A DNA stretch of 64,000 bases from Halorubrum kocurii JCM 14978 (GCF_000337355.1 NZ_AOJH01000040.1:1-64000); one strand, 5' to 3'; shown: positions 17,965 through 27,588, numbered from the stretch's first letter. Notes: generated by a model not told the origin, from the letters alone. Numbers and translations: made by a program.

Positions 17965-18966
17965 ATGACTGACCAACCGCGGACGACAGGCGACGACCGC
18001 TCACAGGACACTCCCGCCGACGGCTTCCGGCGACGGGAGTTCGTGGCGCTCGGCGCGGGCGCGACGGCGACGATGCTCGCTGGCTGTGCCGGCGACGGCG
18101 AACTCACCCCGTCCGGCGGCTCGGACGGCTCCGACGGTTCGGAAACCCTCACCGGCAACTTCCGGCTCCTTATCAGCGACGCGCCGGCCGACATCGCCGA
18201 CTTCGACCAACTGAACGTCACCCTTGACGAGGCCCGGATCTTCCAGGCGCAGGACGAAGACGGGGAGGAGGAAGATGACGAGGAGGAAGATGACGAAGAG
18301 GAAGATGACGAAGAGGAAGACGACGAGGACGACGAAACCGACGATGCGGAGGCGGACGACGAAGACGAGGGGACCGACCAGTCCGGCAACGAGACCGTGG
18401 ACGAGAGCGCCCCCACGAACGGGACCGCGGAGGAAGACGACGGCGACGCGACGGACGACGAAAACGACGCGACCGACGACGAAAACGAAGAAGCGGACGA
18501 CGGTGGAGACGATAACGACGAGGACGACCGCGGCTTCACCGTCGTCGACCTCGAGGACGCGACGGTCGACCTCACGCAGGTGATCGAGGACGACGCGATG
18601 GCCGTGTTCGACGGTGAGATCCCGGCCGGGAGCTACGAGAAGATCGAGCTCTCGGTCACGACGGTCGAGGGGATCGTCGACGGCGAGGAAGTCGACGTGA
18701 AGCTCCCGAGCGAGAAGCTCCAGATCACGAACGGGTTCGAGGTCACCCCCGACGAACCGGTCAGCTTCGTCTTCGACATCAACGTCGTCAAGCGGGGCAA
18801 GAACAACGGCTACATCCTCAAGCCCGTGATCGCCGGGAGCGGCGTCGCGGGGCGGGACGTCGAGGTGAACGAGATCGACGACGAGGATGGCGAGGACGCC
18901 GACGACACCGACGACGGGTCGGGCGACGCCGAGAACGGAACGGCCACGAACGAGACCGCGAGCTGA
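17965..18966 (+). CDS. DUF4382-like Tat lipoprotein with acidic repeat
   Basis: The 333-residue exported lipoprotein has a twin-arginine motif at residues 22-24 (FRRREF) and a lipobox MLAGC with Cys41. The mature domain resembles DUF4382 (GNFRLLISDAPADIADFDQLNVTLDEARIF...GSYEKIELSV...VSFVFDINVV), a beta-sandwich found in surface proteins. It is split by about 100 extremely acidic residues (about 95-190) encoded partly by four 15-nt tandem repeats at 18268-18327. The acidic tract may bind divalent cations. A TATA box plus palindrome precede it. Confidence 0.8.
   Translation: MTDQPRTTGDDRSQDTPADGFRRREFVALGAGATATMLAGCAGDGELTPSGGSDGSDGSETLTGNFRLLISDAPADIADFDQLNVTLDEARIFQAQDEDGEEEDDEEEDDEEEDDEEEDDEDDETDDAEADDEDEGTDQSGNETVDESAPTNGTAEEDDGDATDDENDATDDENEEADDGGDDNDEDDRGFTVVDLEDATVDLTQVIEDDAMAVFDGEIPAGSYEKIELSVTTVEGIVDGEEVDVKLPSEKLQITNGFEVTPDEPVSFVFDINVVKRGKNNGYILKPVIAGSGVAGRDVEVNEIDDEDGEDADDTDDGSGDAENGTATNETAS
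18268..18327 (+). repeat. Four 15-nt tandem repeats encoding an Asp/Glu tract
   Basis: Units GAGGAAGATGACGAR at 18268, 18283, 18298 and 18313 are nearly identical at the nucleotide level and translate to repeated EEDDE. The near-identity of codons points to recent slippage expansion within the lipoprotein gene. Confidence 0.8.
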
Positions 18967-19082
18967 TCGACACCGCGAGCGGATCGACAACGCGGCTGAC
19001 CCGGTGCCCGAAGCCGAACCGGACGCGGCGCCGGACGTCGACCATGCGGTCGCTTTTTGACGAGGCGGACCCGATGACGCGT

Positions 19083-19406
19083 ATGACCATCGATCCGTCG
19101 GCGATCGCCGACCTCATCGAGGACGGGATTCCGGACGCCGTCGCCCGCGTGACGACCCCGCGCGTCCACGACGACGAGGACGAGGACGCCCACTTCGCGG
19201 CGTGGGTCGTCTCGCCAGCGTTCGAGGGGGAGTCGCTCGTCGACCAGCACCAGCGGGTGTACGACGCCGTCGGCGACCACATGACCCGGTCGGTCCACGC
19301 CCTAGAGATCAAGACGTACACCCCGGAAGCGTACGCGGAACACGGCGACGGCGCCCTCGACGACGACCTCCGGGACGCGGGGCTGTTCCCGGTCGACGAG
19401 GCGTAA
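19083..19406 (+). CDS. BolA-family protein
   Basis: The 107-residue protein fits the BolA fold: an N-terminal helix (IADLIEDGIPDAVARV), strands around HFAAWVVSPAFEG, and the conserved LVDQHQRVYDAVGDHM...VHALEIKTYTPEAY end. BolA proteins work with monothiol glutaredoxins in iron-sulfur or redox regulation. I prefer ATG 19083; in-frame codons at 19044 and 19074 would add residues not seen in the family. Translated alone; no glutaredoxin is adjacent. Confidence 0.85.
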   Translation: MTIDPSAIADLIEDGIPDAVARVTTPRVHDDEDEDAHFAAWVVSPAFEGESLVDQHQRVYDAVGDHMTRSVHALEIKTYTPEAYAEHGDGALDDDLRDAGLFPVDEA

Positions 19407-19454
19407 CGACTCGGCGCCGCTCCACCCTCACCACCCCCTGCTCCCCGAACCACA

Positions 19455-19901
19455 ATGCGATCCGCCCTCCGCGGAACCCTCGCCGGCGTCTCCGCGCTGG
19501 CGTTCGTCGCGCTCGGTGGCGCCCTCTACGTCCGCACCGCGCCACCGTCGGTCCTCGTCGGCCTCGCCGTCGTCGCGCTCGGGACGCTGCTGGCCGTCGG
19601 CGGTCGGCCGGCGCTGTTCGAACTGCTCGGGCGGGAGCCGGGCGCGGACGGCGATGAGACCGCCGACGCGATCGCCGCCGACGATCCTGACTGGTGGCTC
19701 GCCCGGGTTGAGCCCGCGCTCGACGACTCCTGGAACCGGTGGTCCGAGGCCGTCCTGACCCTCGGGCTCGCGGCGGTCGGGATCGGCTCCTTCGTGCTGC
19801 TCGTGACCCATTCCGGCGAAGACCCGCCGCTCGGACTGCTCGTGACCGGGACGCTCGGGATCAACGGCGCGCTGCTGACGCTCGCGTTCGTGTTTGAGTA
19901 A
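19455..19901 (+). CDS. Haloarchaeal four-helix membrane protein
   Basis: The 148-residue integral membrane protein has transmembrane segments at about 8-26, 33-50, 98-117 and 126-146, with a soluble loop between helices 2 and 3 (DDPDWWLARVEPALDDSWNRWSEA). No catalytic motif or named family is recognised. It lies between the bolA and fumC genes with short gaps and the same direction. Confidence 0.7.
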   Translation: MRSALRGTLAGVSALAFVALGGALYVRTAPPSVLVGLAVVALGTLLAVGGRPALFELLGREPGADGDETADAIAADDPDWWLARVEPALDDSWNRWSEAVLTLGLAAVGIGSFVLLVTHSGEDPPLGLLVTGTLGINGALLTLAFVFE

Positions 19902-19960
19902 GGGACGAGTTCGAGCGAAACCGGCTTCCCGTGCGGCGGGAACCGTGACCGCTTCCAGTA

Positions 19961-19969
19961 GCTTTTACC
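19961..19969 (+). promoter_or_regulatory. Putative TATA element of fumC
   Basis: GCTTTTACC lies about 24-32 nt before ATG 19993, consistent with a leaderless fumC transcript. It is a weak match to the TATA consensus. Confidence 0.4.
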
Positions 19970-19992
19970 CGGTCTCGCGGGAACGCGCACGT

Positions 19993-21402
19993 ATGAGCGA
20001 AGACTACCGCACGGAGGAGGACAGCCTCGGCGAGATGCAGGTGCCGACGGACGCCTACTGGGGCGCGCAGACCCAGCGCGCCGTCGAGAACTTCCCGATC
20101 TCGGGGATCCCGATGAGCCGGCGGTTCATCCGCGCGCTCGGCGTCGTCAAGAAGGCGGCCGCGCAGGCGAACCGCGACTTGGACCTCATCGACGACGACA
20201 CCGCCGACGCGATCGTCGCCGCCGCCGACGAGGTCATCGCGGGCGAGCACGACGACCAGTTCCCCGTCGACGTGTTCCAGACCGGCTCGGGCACCTCCTC
20301 GAACATGAACGCCAACGAGGTCATCGCCAACCGCGCCGCCGAGATCGCGGGCGCGGAGATCGGCGACCGGGTCGTCCACCCGAACGACCACGTCAACTAC
20401 GGGCAGTCCTCGAACGACGTGATCCCGACCGCGATGCACGTCGCGGCGCTCGAGGCCGTCAAGAAGGACCTCGTGCCGGCGCTCGAAACGCTCCACGCCG
20501 AGCTGGAGGCGAAGGAGGCGGCGTTCGACGGCGTCGTCAAGACCGGCCGGACGCACCTCCAGGACGCGACCCCCATCCGGCTCGGGCAGGAGTTCGGCGG
20601 CTACCGCACCCAGACCGCGAAGGGGATCGAGCGCGCCAAGAGCGTTCAGGCGAACCTCCGCGAGCTCGCCCTCGGCGGCACCGCGGTCGGGACCGGCCTC
20701 AACACCCACCCCGAGTTCCCGGAGCTCGCCGCCGAGTACATCTCCGACGAGACCGGGACGACGTTCCGCGAGGCGGAGAACCACTTCGAGGCGCAGGCCG
20801 CCCACGACGCGATGGCCGAGGCGCACGGCGCGCTCCGCACGATCGCGGGCAGCATGAACAAGATGGCCAACGACCTCCGCCTCCTCGCCTCCGGCCCGCG
20901 CAACGGGCTCGGCGAGGTCGAGCAGCCCGAGAACCAGCCCGGCTCCTCGATCATGCCCGGGAAGATCAACCCCGTCGTCGCCGAGTCGGTCAACCAGGTC
21001 CACAAGCAGGTCGTCGGCAACGACGCCGCGATCTCGGCCGGCGCCGCGCGCGGCGAGATCGACCTGAACCTCTACAAGCCCGTCATCGCACACAACTTCC
21101 TCGAATCGGCGGCGCTGTTGTCGAACGCCGCCGAGACGTTCGGCGAGCGGTTCGTCGCGAAGCTGGAGGCCAACGAGGAGCACTGCGAGACGCGCGTCGA
21201 GCAGTCGATGGCGCTCGCGACCGCGCTCAACCCCGCGATCGGCTACGACAAGGCCTCGAAGGTCGCGAAGACCGCGCTGAAAGAGGGCAAGAGCGTCCGC
21301 GAGGCCGCCGTCGACGCCGGCTACCTCACCGAGGCGGAGGCGGACGAGGTGCTCGACCCCGAGGCGATGACGCACCGCGTCATCCTCGGCGACGACGACT
21401 GA
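19993..21402 (+). CDS. fumC: Class II fumarate hydratase
   Basis: The 469-residue homotetrameric fumarase interconverts fumarate and L-malate in the TCA cycle. Family motifs are clear: DAYWGAQTQRAVENF, TGSGTSSNMNANEV, HPNDHVNYGQSSNDV, GRTHLQDATP and the signature GSSIMPGKINPV with the catalytic serine loop. Length and order are canonical. ATG 19993 matches the family start; an upstream in-frame extension does not. It is one of two TCA-cycle loci here, the other being sucCD 1.3 kb downstream. Confidence 0.96.
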   Translation: MSEDYRTEEDSLGEMQVPTDAYWGAQTQRAVENFPISGIPMSRRFIRALGVVKKAAAQANRDLDLIDDDTADAIVAAADEVIAGEHDDQFPVDVFQTGSGTSSNMNANEVIANRAAEIAGAEIGDRVVHPNDHVNYGQSSNDVIPTAMHVAALEAVKKDLVPALETLHAELEAKEAAFDGVVKTGRTHLQDATPIRLGQEFGGYRTQTAKGIERAKSVQANLRELALGGTAVGTGLNTHPEFPELAAEYISDETGTTFREAENHFEAQAAHDAMAEAHGALRTIAGSMNKMANDLRLLASGPRNGLGEVEQPENQPGSSIMPGKINPVVAESVNQVHKQVVGNDAAISAGAARGEIDLNLYKPVIAHNFLESAALLSNAAETFGERFVAKLEANEEHCETRVEQSMALATALNPAIGYDKASKVAKTALKEGKSVREAAVDAGYLTEAEADEVLDPEAMTHRVILGDDD

Positions 21403-21845
21403 GCGCCGGCGGATCCGAAGCGCGGCCCTCGTCATTTACGGCTGAACCGATGTTACGGTCGACAGTTCGGTCGAGCGAGTTTGCTACTCTGACGACTATT
21501 TATAAATGAACGAGGCGGTGGCGCGCTCCGGTAAGCGCCCACCGGGCGCGAACCAAGCCCGAGGGAGGCGGCGGGCCGGCGCGGGCGGAGTCGCGCCGGC
21601 CCGCTCGTTGAGGCTGGGGAGGCGTGAGGTGTGGTCGCTGTGCCGGGCGGGACTCAAAAGAGCAGTCGCGAGGGCCATCCCTGACGACGCAAGGACCGCA
21701 CCGAGTCACGCGAGCCGTCGCGGCTGCCCATTTGAGTGAGGACTACTGATCTGCACTCACTCATATATAAACAATCGTGTCGCCGACTGCGCCAAGAAGG
21801 AACCAACCGCAGAGTTAGACGTATGACGCCTGAGTTCGCGGACGG
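21403..21845. other. Intergenic region with repeat copy B
   Basis: There is no supported protein gene. Most of this 443-nt gap is the structured repeat (21498-21740), with an AT-rich stretch after it (21760-21780). ORFs across the repeat are artefacts of its GC-rich stems. Confidence 0.6.
21498..21740 (+). ncRNA. Copy B of the dispersed structured element, putative ncRNA
   Basis: A TATA box (ATTTATAAA, 21498-21506) precedes hairpin I (GGTGGCGC 21517-21524 with 21535-21543, one bulge). Next come GAGGGAGG and a 13-bp hairpin II (21571-21583 with 21592-21604). The core follows at 21610-21629, then GGGACTCAAAAG (21649-21660), and a stem GCAGTCGCG (21662-21670) with CGCGGCTGC (21719-21727) enclosing GACGCAAGGACCGCA (21686-21700). 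The 37.4 kb copy keeps the same order of elements but has different stem sequences. Function unknown. Confidence 0.55.
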
Positions 21846-22049
21846 CTACCGCCAAACCGGCTGACTCGTCCAAAGGAGGATAGCAAACGCGATACCGATC
21901 AGCAGATAGCCGACCCAATTTATCACCGAGACTCCTGTAAACGCTCCGAATCCAAGCGAGACGACACCGCCCGCAAGTATCAAAATAGTCCGGACTACCC
22001 ACTTGAACAGCTCGTCGATATCGCCAGTGTTGACTGATTTTGTGGCCAT
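21846..22049 (-). CDS. Small two-helix membrane protein
   Basis: The 67-residue protein starts MATKSVNTGDIDELFKWVVR. It has two hydrophobic segments (about 17-38 and 43-62) and ends TSQPVWR. Its start lies inside the 3' end of the upstream gene (55-nt overlap in another frame), suggesting coupling. The stretch is less GC-rich than its surroundings. No family is recognised. Confidence 0.6.
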   Translation of the reverse strand: MATKSVNTGDIDELFKWVVRTILILAGGVVSLGFGAFTGVSVINWVGYLLIGIAFAILLWTSQPVWR

Positions 22050-22516
22050 GGTCGGTTCATCCAGTCGATCCGGATCAACGTCTCCGTTTCCGGCTCGGAT
22101 TTCTTCTCGACTGAATCTTCTTTCCGCTGGGATGGTAAATCTTCCTCACCGTTGGTGGATTCGCCGGTAGTCTCAGAGAGCGTCTGCTGTTCCGTATCTC
22201 CGCGGAAGAGGGATAGCGACACCAACGGGAAGAACAATGCCACAATCGATAGCAGGGCCAGTCCCAGTCCAAGAGCGGTGACACTTATCAGTCCCAACAG
22301 CGAGAGTCCCGACTCAAATGCGAGACTCATCGCCGCAACGATCGCGGCCACGAAAAGCAAACTAGTCGCGACGAGTAGCCGACTCACGTACTCCAGTAGC
22401 TCGTCCGGGACGCGTTCGTTCAGCACATCCGTTCGAAGAATCTGGACCACCAGAATCGCAATCAACGGAACGGAAATCGCGGCGATCTCCAAGACTCTGA
22501 GGGCGAGCGAAATCAT
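21995..22516 (-). CDS. Three- to four-helix membrane protein of unknown function
   Basis: The 173-residue protein has hydrophobic segments at about 4-26, 45-66, 71-92 and 92-104, followed by a polar, charged cytoplasmic tail (DTEQQTLSETTGESTNGEED...). It overlaps the 67-residue gene downstream. The pair has atypically low GC and sits between a repeat copy and the sucCD promoter. This suggests an accessory insertion between two TCA-cycle loci. Function unknown. Confidence 0.6.
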   Translation of the reverse strand: MISLALRVLEIAAISVPLIAILVVQILRTDVLNERVPDELLEYVSRLLVATSLLFVAAIVAAMSLAFESGLSLLGLISVTALGLGLALLSIVALFFPLVSLSLFRGDTEQQTLSETTGESTNGEEDLPSQRKEDSVEKKSEPETETLIRIDWMNRPWPQNQSTLAISTSCSSG

Positions 22517-22710
22517 TCAGACGGTCACCTCTACAGTCCAACACAACATACTATCGGGTAGGGGTAGTATCACGTGAAAAGGCACCCGATCGGGTTTCGA
22601 TCGAGTACGTCGTCACGGAGGAATACACGATCACCGGACGAGCTCCGGGCTCCACAACCGCTACCACCTCCGGAGGCCCGGTACTCACCGCTCGCGCCGG
22701 ATCGGCACAA

Positions 22711-22716
22711 TTTAAG
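22711..22716 (+). promoter_or_regulatory. TATA element of sucCD
   Basis: TTTAAG ends 26 nt before the sucC ATG at 22743, predicting a leaderless transcript for the sucC-sucD operon. Confidence 0.55.
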
Positions 22717-22742
22717 CCGCCGTCGGTCACGATTCAACACGG

Positions 22743-23888
22743 ATGAAACTACACGAACATCAAGCGAAGACTATCTTCGCCGACGCTGGGATCCCGGTAC
22801 CGGACTCCCGGCTCGCGACGACCGTCGACGAGGCGCTCGACGCGGTCGACGAGATCGGCTACCCGGCCGCGATCAAGGCACAGGTCCACGTGGGGGGCCG
22901 CGGCAAGGCCGGCGGGATCAAGATCGCGACCGACCGGGAGGAGGCCGAGCAGTACGCCGAGGAGATCCTCGGAATGGACCTGAAAGGGTACACCGTCGAC
23001 GAGGTCCTCGTCGAGGCCGGCGTCGACTTCGTCGACGAGCTGTACGTCGGCGTCACGATGGACCGCGGCGAGGGGAAACCGGTCCTGATGGTCTCGACCG
23101 AGGGCGGCGTGAACATCGAGGAGGTCGCCGAGGAGAACCCGGACGCGATCGCGCGCGAACACGTCGACCCCGCGTTCGGGCTCCACCCGTATCAGGCCCG
23201 CAAGGTCGTCTACGAGGCCGGCGTCGACGCCGACGTGGCGCTCGACGTGGCCTCGATCCTCTCGACGCTGTACGACCTCTACGAGGAGAACGACGCCTCC
23301 GAGATCGAGGTCAACCCCGTCATGATCACGAGCGACCGCGACGTGGTCGCCGCGGACGCCGTGATGAACATCGACGAGGACGCGCTGTTCCGGCAGCCCG
23401 ACCTCGCCGAGATGGCCGAGGCGTCCTACGAGGACGACCTCGAACGGAAGGCCGGCGAGTACGGCTTCGACTACGTCCGCCTCTCGGGCAACGTCGGCAT
23501 CATCGGCAACGGCGCCGGGCTCGTGATGACGACGCTCGACCTGGTCGACTACTACGGCGGCGCGCCCGCCAACTTCCTCGACATCGGCGGCGGCGCGAAG
23601 GCCGAACGGGTCACGCAGGCGCTGGATATGGTGTTCTCCGACCCCAACGTCGACAGCGTCGTGTTCAACATCTTCGGCGGGATCACCCGCGGCGACGAGG
23701 TCGCCAAGGGGATCAACGAGGCGCTCGCCGAGTTCGACGAGATCCCGAAGCCGGTCGTCGTCCGGCTCGCCGGCACCAACGCCGAGGAGGGGATGGAGAT
23801 CCTGAACACCGACCTGATCGAGGTCGAGAAGACGCTGGAGGAGGCGGTCCAGCGTGCGGTCGCGAACGCCGAGGAGGTGTCCCAATGA
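22743..23888 (+). CDS. sucC: Succinyl-CoA synthetase beta subunit
   Basis: The 381-residue ADP/GDP-forming subunit pairs with SucD to convert succinyl-CoA to succinate with substrate-level phosphorylation. An ATP-grasp domain occupies about residues 1-235 (MKLHEHQAK...[25 protein letters not shown]). The C-terminal CoA-ligase domain shows [14 protein letters not shown] and [13 protein letters not shown]. The stop overlaps the sucD start as ATGA. Full length, no anomalies. Confidence 0.97.
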   Translation: MKLHEHQAKTIFADAGIPVPDSRLATTVDEALDAVDEIGYPAAIKAQVHVGGRGKAGGIKIATDREEAEQYAEEILGMDLKGYTVDEVLVEAGVDFVDELYVGVTMDRGEGKPVLMVSTEGGVNIEEVAEENPDAIAREHVDPAFGLHPYQARKVVYEAGVDADVALDVASILSTLYDLYEENDASEIEVNPVMITSDRDVVAADAVMNIDEDALFRQPDLAEMAEASYEDDLERKAGEYGFDYVRLSGNVGIIGNGAGLVMTTLDLVDYYGGAPANFLDIGGGAKAERVTQALDMVFSDPNVDSVVFNIFGGITRGDEVAKGINEALAEFDEIPKPVVVRLAGTNAEEGMEILNTDLIEVEKTLEEAVQRAVANAEEVSQ

Positions 23889-24754
23889 GCATTTTCGTCG
23901 ACGACGACACGCGCGTCGTGGTACAGGGGATCACCGGCGGGGAAGGGAAGTTCCACGCCGGCCAGATGATCGAGTACGGCACCAACGTCGTCGCCGGCGC
24001 GGTGCCGGGCAAGGGCGGCCAGGAGGTCGACGGCGTCCCGGTCTACGACACCGTCGACGAGGCGGTCGAGGCGGAGGACGCCGACGCCTCCGTCATTTTC
24101 GTGCCGCCGGCGTTCGCCGGCGACGCGATCTTCGAGTCGCTGGACACGGATCTGGACCTCGCGGTCGCGATCACCGAGGGGATCCCGACTCAGGACATGG
24201 CGAAGGTGAACAAGCGCCTGAGCGAGACCGACACCCGCCTCATCGGGCCGAACTGTCCGGGGATCATCACGCCCGGCGAGGCGAAGCTCGGCATCCTCCC
24301 CGGCAACATCTTCTCTGACGGCAACGTCGGGCTCGTCTCGCGGTCTGGCACGCTCACGTACCAGGTTGTCGACAACCTCACCGAGCGCGGGCTCGGCCAG
24401 TCGACCGCCATCGGGATCGGCGGCGACCCGATCATCGGCACCTCCTTCATCGACGCCTTAGAGGCGTTCGAGGCCGACGCCGACACCGACGCGGTCGTGA
24501 TGTGCGGGGAGATCGGCGGCGAGGACGAGGAGCAGGCCGCGCGGTTCATCGGCGAGCACATGGACACGCCGGTCGCCGGCTTCATCGCCGGGCGCACGGC
24601 GCCGCCGGGCAAGCGGATGGGCCACGCGGGCGCCATCGTCTCCGGCTCGGGGACGGGCACCGCGCAGTCGAAGATCGACGCGCTCAACGACGCGGGCGTC
24701 CCCGTCGGCGACACCCCCGAGGAGGTCGCCGACCACGTCGAGGAGTTCCTGTAA
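23885..24754 (+). CDS. sucD: Succinyl-CoA synthetase alpha subunit
   Basis: The 289-residue subunit has an N-terminal CoA-binding Rossmann domain ([18 protein letters not shown]) and a ligase domain. The [10 protein letters not shown] motif and [19 protein letters not shown] are present, the latter carrying the His that is phosphorylated during catalysis. It is translationally coupled to sucC through a 4-nt overlap. Normal length. Confidence 0.97.
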   Translation: MSIFVDDDTRVVVQGITGGEGKFHAGQMIEYGTNVVAGAVPGKGGQEVDGVPVYDTVDEAVEAEDADASVIFVPPAFAGDAIFESLDTDLDLAVAITEGIPTQDMAKVNKRLSETDTRLIGPNCPGIITPGEAKLGILPGNIFSDGNVGLVSRSGTLTYQVVDNLTERGLGQSTAIGIGGDPIIGTSFIDALEAFEADADTDAVVMCGEIGGEDEEQAARFIGEHMDTPVAGFIAGRTAPPGKRMGHAGAIVSGSGTGTAQSKIDALNDAGVPVGDTPEEVADHVEEFL

Positions 24755-24847
24755 GCAGGCGAGCGGCCCGCTTCACCCGCCTCGACCCGTTTTCAGTTTT
24801 GGATACCGGAGCGAAAGGTAAAATTACCAGTAGAAAGAGGTGTGAGT

Positions 24848-27478
24848 ATGAATACCGATCCCACGGGCAGCGGGAACGGGCCGGAGGCCGACGCTTTCCG
24901 GGGGTCGGAGCCGGCGGGGGGCGGGCCTCGGCGGGTGCTCCTCGTCGACGACGAGCCGGGCGCCGCCGACCTCGCGGCCACCCACGTCGAGCGCCTCGTC
25001 GACGGGGTGGAGACGGTGACGCGGACCGCGCCGGCGGACGCGCTCGCCGTCGTCCGCGATCAGCGAGTAGACTGCGTCGTCAGCGACTACAACATGCCGG
25101 GCACGGACGGGCTCGAGCTCCTCGAAGCCGTCCGGTCGATCGACCCTGGACTCCCCTTCGTGCTGTTCACCGGTCGGGGGAGCGAGGAGATCGCGAGCGA
25201 GGCGATCTCGGCCGGCGTCACCGACTACCTCCAGAAGGGCGGCGGCCGCGACCGGTACGAGATGCTCGCGAACAGCGTCGAGAACGCTCTCGACCGTCGC
25301 CGGGCAGAGCGCGACCTCCGCGGGGTGAACGCGAAGGTCACCGCGATCCACGAGTTCGCGACCGAGGTGTCCGGGGCCGAGAGCGCGACCGATGTGTTCG
25401 AACGCGTCGTCGACGCCGCCGAAGAGATCCTGTCGTTCGACCGCTGCGTCACCGCCCGCCGCCGCGGCGACCGCCTCGTCCCGGAAGCGCGCTCGGCGAA
25501 CGTCGGGGAGGAGGAAGTCAGGACGTTCGACCTCGGCGAGGGCGTCGTCGGGACCACCGTCGCCGAGGAACGGACCATCGTCGTCGACAACCTCAGCGTC
25601 GACCCGGCGGATCCGGACGAACTGGAGGACCCGACGGACCCAGGTGTGTCCCGGCGGGGACCGGCCGCCGGGACCGCCGGGGGCGCTGCCCCCGCGAGCG
25701 AGGGCGACGCGAATGCACCTCCCGACGCGAACGCCCCTACCGAGGCCGAAGAACTGGCCGATCCGGTGGCCGACGACATCCGCTCCGCGATCAGCGTCCC
25801 GATCGGACCGTACGGGGCGTTTCAGGCCGTTTCTGACGGGTACGCTTCCTTCGACGGCGGCGACGTGGAGTTCGCCGAGCTGCTGGCCGCCCACGCCGCC
25901 GACGCGCTCGAACAGATCGAGACCGAGAACGCGCTCAGGAGCGAGCGCGACAGGCTCTCGGCGCTGTTCGAGGATCTCCCGCTACCTGTCGTTAGGACCG
26001 CCTCCGCGGAGGGGGACGAGCGGCGGCTCGACGCGACCAACGAGGCGTTCGAGGAGACGTTCGGGTTCTCGGACGCGGCGCACGGCTACCGAGAGATCCA
26101 CGACGCGATCGTCCCCGAGGGCGACGAGCGCATCGACGGCGGCGGGGTTCTCGACGACGGCGAGCCGATCCGACGAGAGGTACGCCGGCGGACCGCGGAC
26201 GGGCTCCGGGACTTCATCCTGAACGTGATCCCGGTCAGCCGGTCGGACGAGACGATCGTCTACAACGTCTACGCCGACATCGGCGAGCAGAAGCGAGTGG
26301 AACGCACCCTCCGGCGGCTCCACGAGACGACGCGAGAGATGTTCCGCGGCGGGGACCGCGAGGAGATCGCGGCGCTGGCGGCGCGGGCCGCGATCGACAT
26401 CCTGGAGTTCCCGGCCAGCGGCGTCCGGCTGTACGACCCCGACGCGAACGCGCTGTCGCCGACCGCCATCAGCGAGGAGGCGACGGCGGCCCTCGGCGAG
26501 CGACCCCCTTACGGGCCCGGCGACGGCCGGCTCTGGGAGGCGTTCGAGACCGGCGAGCCGATCGTCGTCGACGACCTCGACGCGGTCGAGACGGCCATCG
26601 GCTACGGCATGCACCGGAGCCTGCTCGTGGTCCCGCTCGGCGACCACGGCGTGATGCCGCTCGGCTCCCGCGAACCGGGATTCTTCGACGACACCGCGGT
26701 CCAGCTCGCGCGGGTGCTCGGTGCGAACGTCACCGTCGCGCTCGACCACGCCCAGCGCACGGCCCAGCTCCGCGACCGCGACGCTGAGCTCAACCGGGAG
26801 ATCGACCGCCTCGAGAAGTTCGCCGGGCTGGTCTCGCACGACCTCCGGAACCCGCTCAACGTCGCTGCGGGGCGGCTCGAACTCGCCCGGGCGAACGTCG
26901 ACGACGCCGACGCCCTCGACGAGCTCGACCGGATCGGCGATGCCCACGACCGGATGGAGGAACTCATCGACGACCTGCTCGCCCTGGCGCGGCAGGGGCG
27001 CACGGTCGACGAGCTGGAGTCCGTCCCCCTCGCCGACGCGGCGGCGCAGGCGTGGCGGACCGTCGACACCGTGGACGCGACCCTCGCCCGGCCGGACGAG
27101 TCGCTCGCCGTCGAGGCGGACCCGGAGCGCCTGCGCACGCTGCTGGAGAACCTGTTTATAAATAGCGTCGAGCACGGCTCGCCTGACGGTCGGGCGGCTC
27201 CCGACGGTAGCGTCGAGGGCGGCGACGCGGACTCCGCGTCGGCCCCCGACGGCGTCACCGTCCGCGTCGGCGCGCTTCCGGACGGCTTCTACGTGGCGGA
27301 CGGCGGCGTCGGCTTCGGGATCGGCCCCGCGGAGGCGACCGAGTACGGGGCGTCGAGCGACCCCGAGGGGACGGGGTTCGGTCTCGCGATCGTCCGCGAG
27401 ATCGCGGCCGCACACGGGTGGGCGTTCGACGCGGTCGATGACGACGGCGCGCGGTTCGAGTTCCGGACCGACGGCTGA
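24848..27478 (+). CDS. Hybrid sensor histidine kinase: REC-GAF-PAS-GAF-HisKA-HATPase
   Basis: The 876-residue soluble kinase begins with a receiver domain (about 29-150; Asp34/35, phosphoacceptor Asp80, Lys130). A GAF domain (about 165-355, with a low-complexity insertion near 265-300) follows, then a PAS domain (about 365-480), a second GAF (about 500-630), the H-box VSHDLRNPLN with His664, and an ATPase domain (NSVEHGS; DGGVGFGI; EGTGFGLAIV). ATG 24848 has AGAGGTG upstream; GTG 24842 is the alternative. There is no membrane span, so it probably senses an internal cue such as redox, light or a small ligand. Confidence 0.88.
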   Translation: MNTDPTGSGNGPEADAFRGSEPAGGGPRRVLLVDDEPGAADLAATHVERLVDGVETVTRTAPADALAVVRDQRVDCVVSDYNMPGTDGLELLEAVRSIDPGLPFVLFTGRGSEEIASEAISAGVTDYLQKGGGRDRYEMLANSVENALDRRRAERDLRGVNAKVTAIHEFATEVSGAESATDVFERVVDAAEEILSFDRCVTARRRGDRLVPEARSANVGEEEVRTFDLGEGVVGTTVAEERTIVVDNLSVDPADPDELEDPTDPGVSRRGPAAGTAGGAAPASEGDANAPPDANAPTEAEELADPVADDIRSAISVPIGPYGAFQAVSDGYASFDGGDVEFAELLAAHAADALEQIETENALRSERDRLSALFEDLPLPVVRTASAEGDERRLDATNEAFEETFGFSDAAHGYREIHDAIVPEGDERIDGGGVLDDGEPIRREVRRRTADGLRDFILNVIPVSRSDETIVYNVYADIGEQKRVERTLRRLHETTREMFRGGDREEIAALAARAAIDILEFPASGVRLYDPDANALSPTAISEEATAALGERPPYGPGDGRLWEAFETGEPIVVDDLDAVETAIGYGMHRSLLVVPLGDHGVMPLGSREPGFFDDTAVQLARVLGANVTVALDHAQRTAQLRDRDAELNREIDRLEKFAGLVSHDLRNPLNVAAGRLELARANVDDADALDELDRIGDAHDRMEELIDDLLALARQGRTVDELESVPLADAAAQAWRTVDTVDATLARPDESLAVEADPERLRTLLENLFINSVEHGSPDGRAAPDGSVEGGDADSASAPDGVTVRVGALPDGFYVADGGVGFGIGPAEATEYGASSDPEGTGFGLAIVREIAAAHGWAFDAVDDDGARFEFRTDG

Positions 27479-27588
27479 CGCGGGAGCGCGGGCCGAGCGG
27501 AGGCGGCATATATAAATCGGTCGTGGACGTGCGAACGCTGCGCACACCCGGGCCACGGTTATGCACGACTCGACCGTGTGTATGGGGT

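Noticed and set aside
19861-21435. 524-codon minus-strand ORF over fumC
   Set aside because: Antisense shadow produced by GC-rich third positions; fumC on the plus strand is unambiguous.
21506-21739. 77-codon ORF across repeat copy B
   Set aside because: Same reason; it covers hairpins and conserved unpaired blocks, not protein-like sequence.
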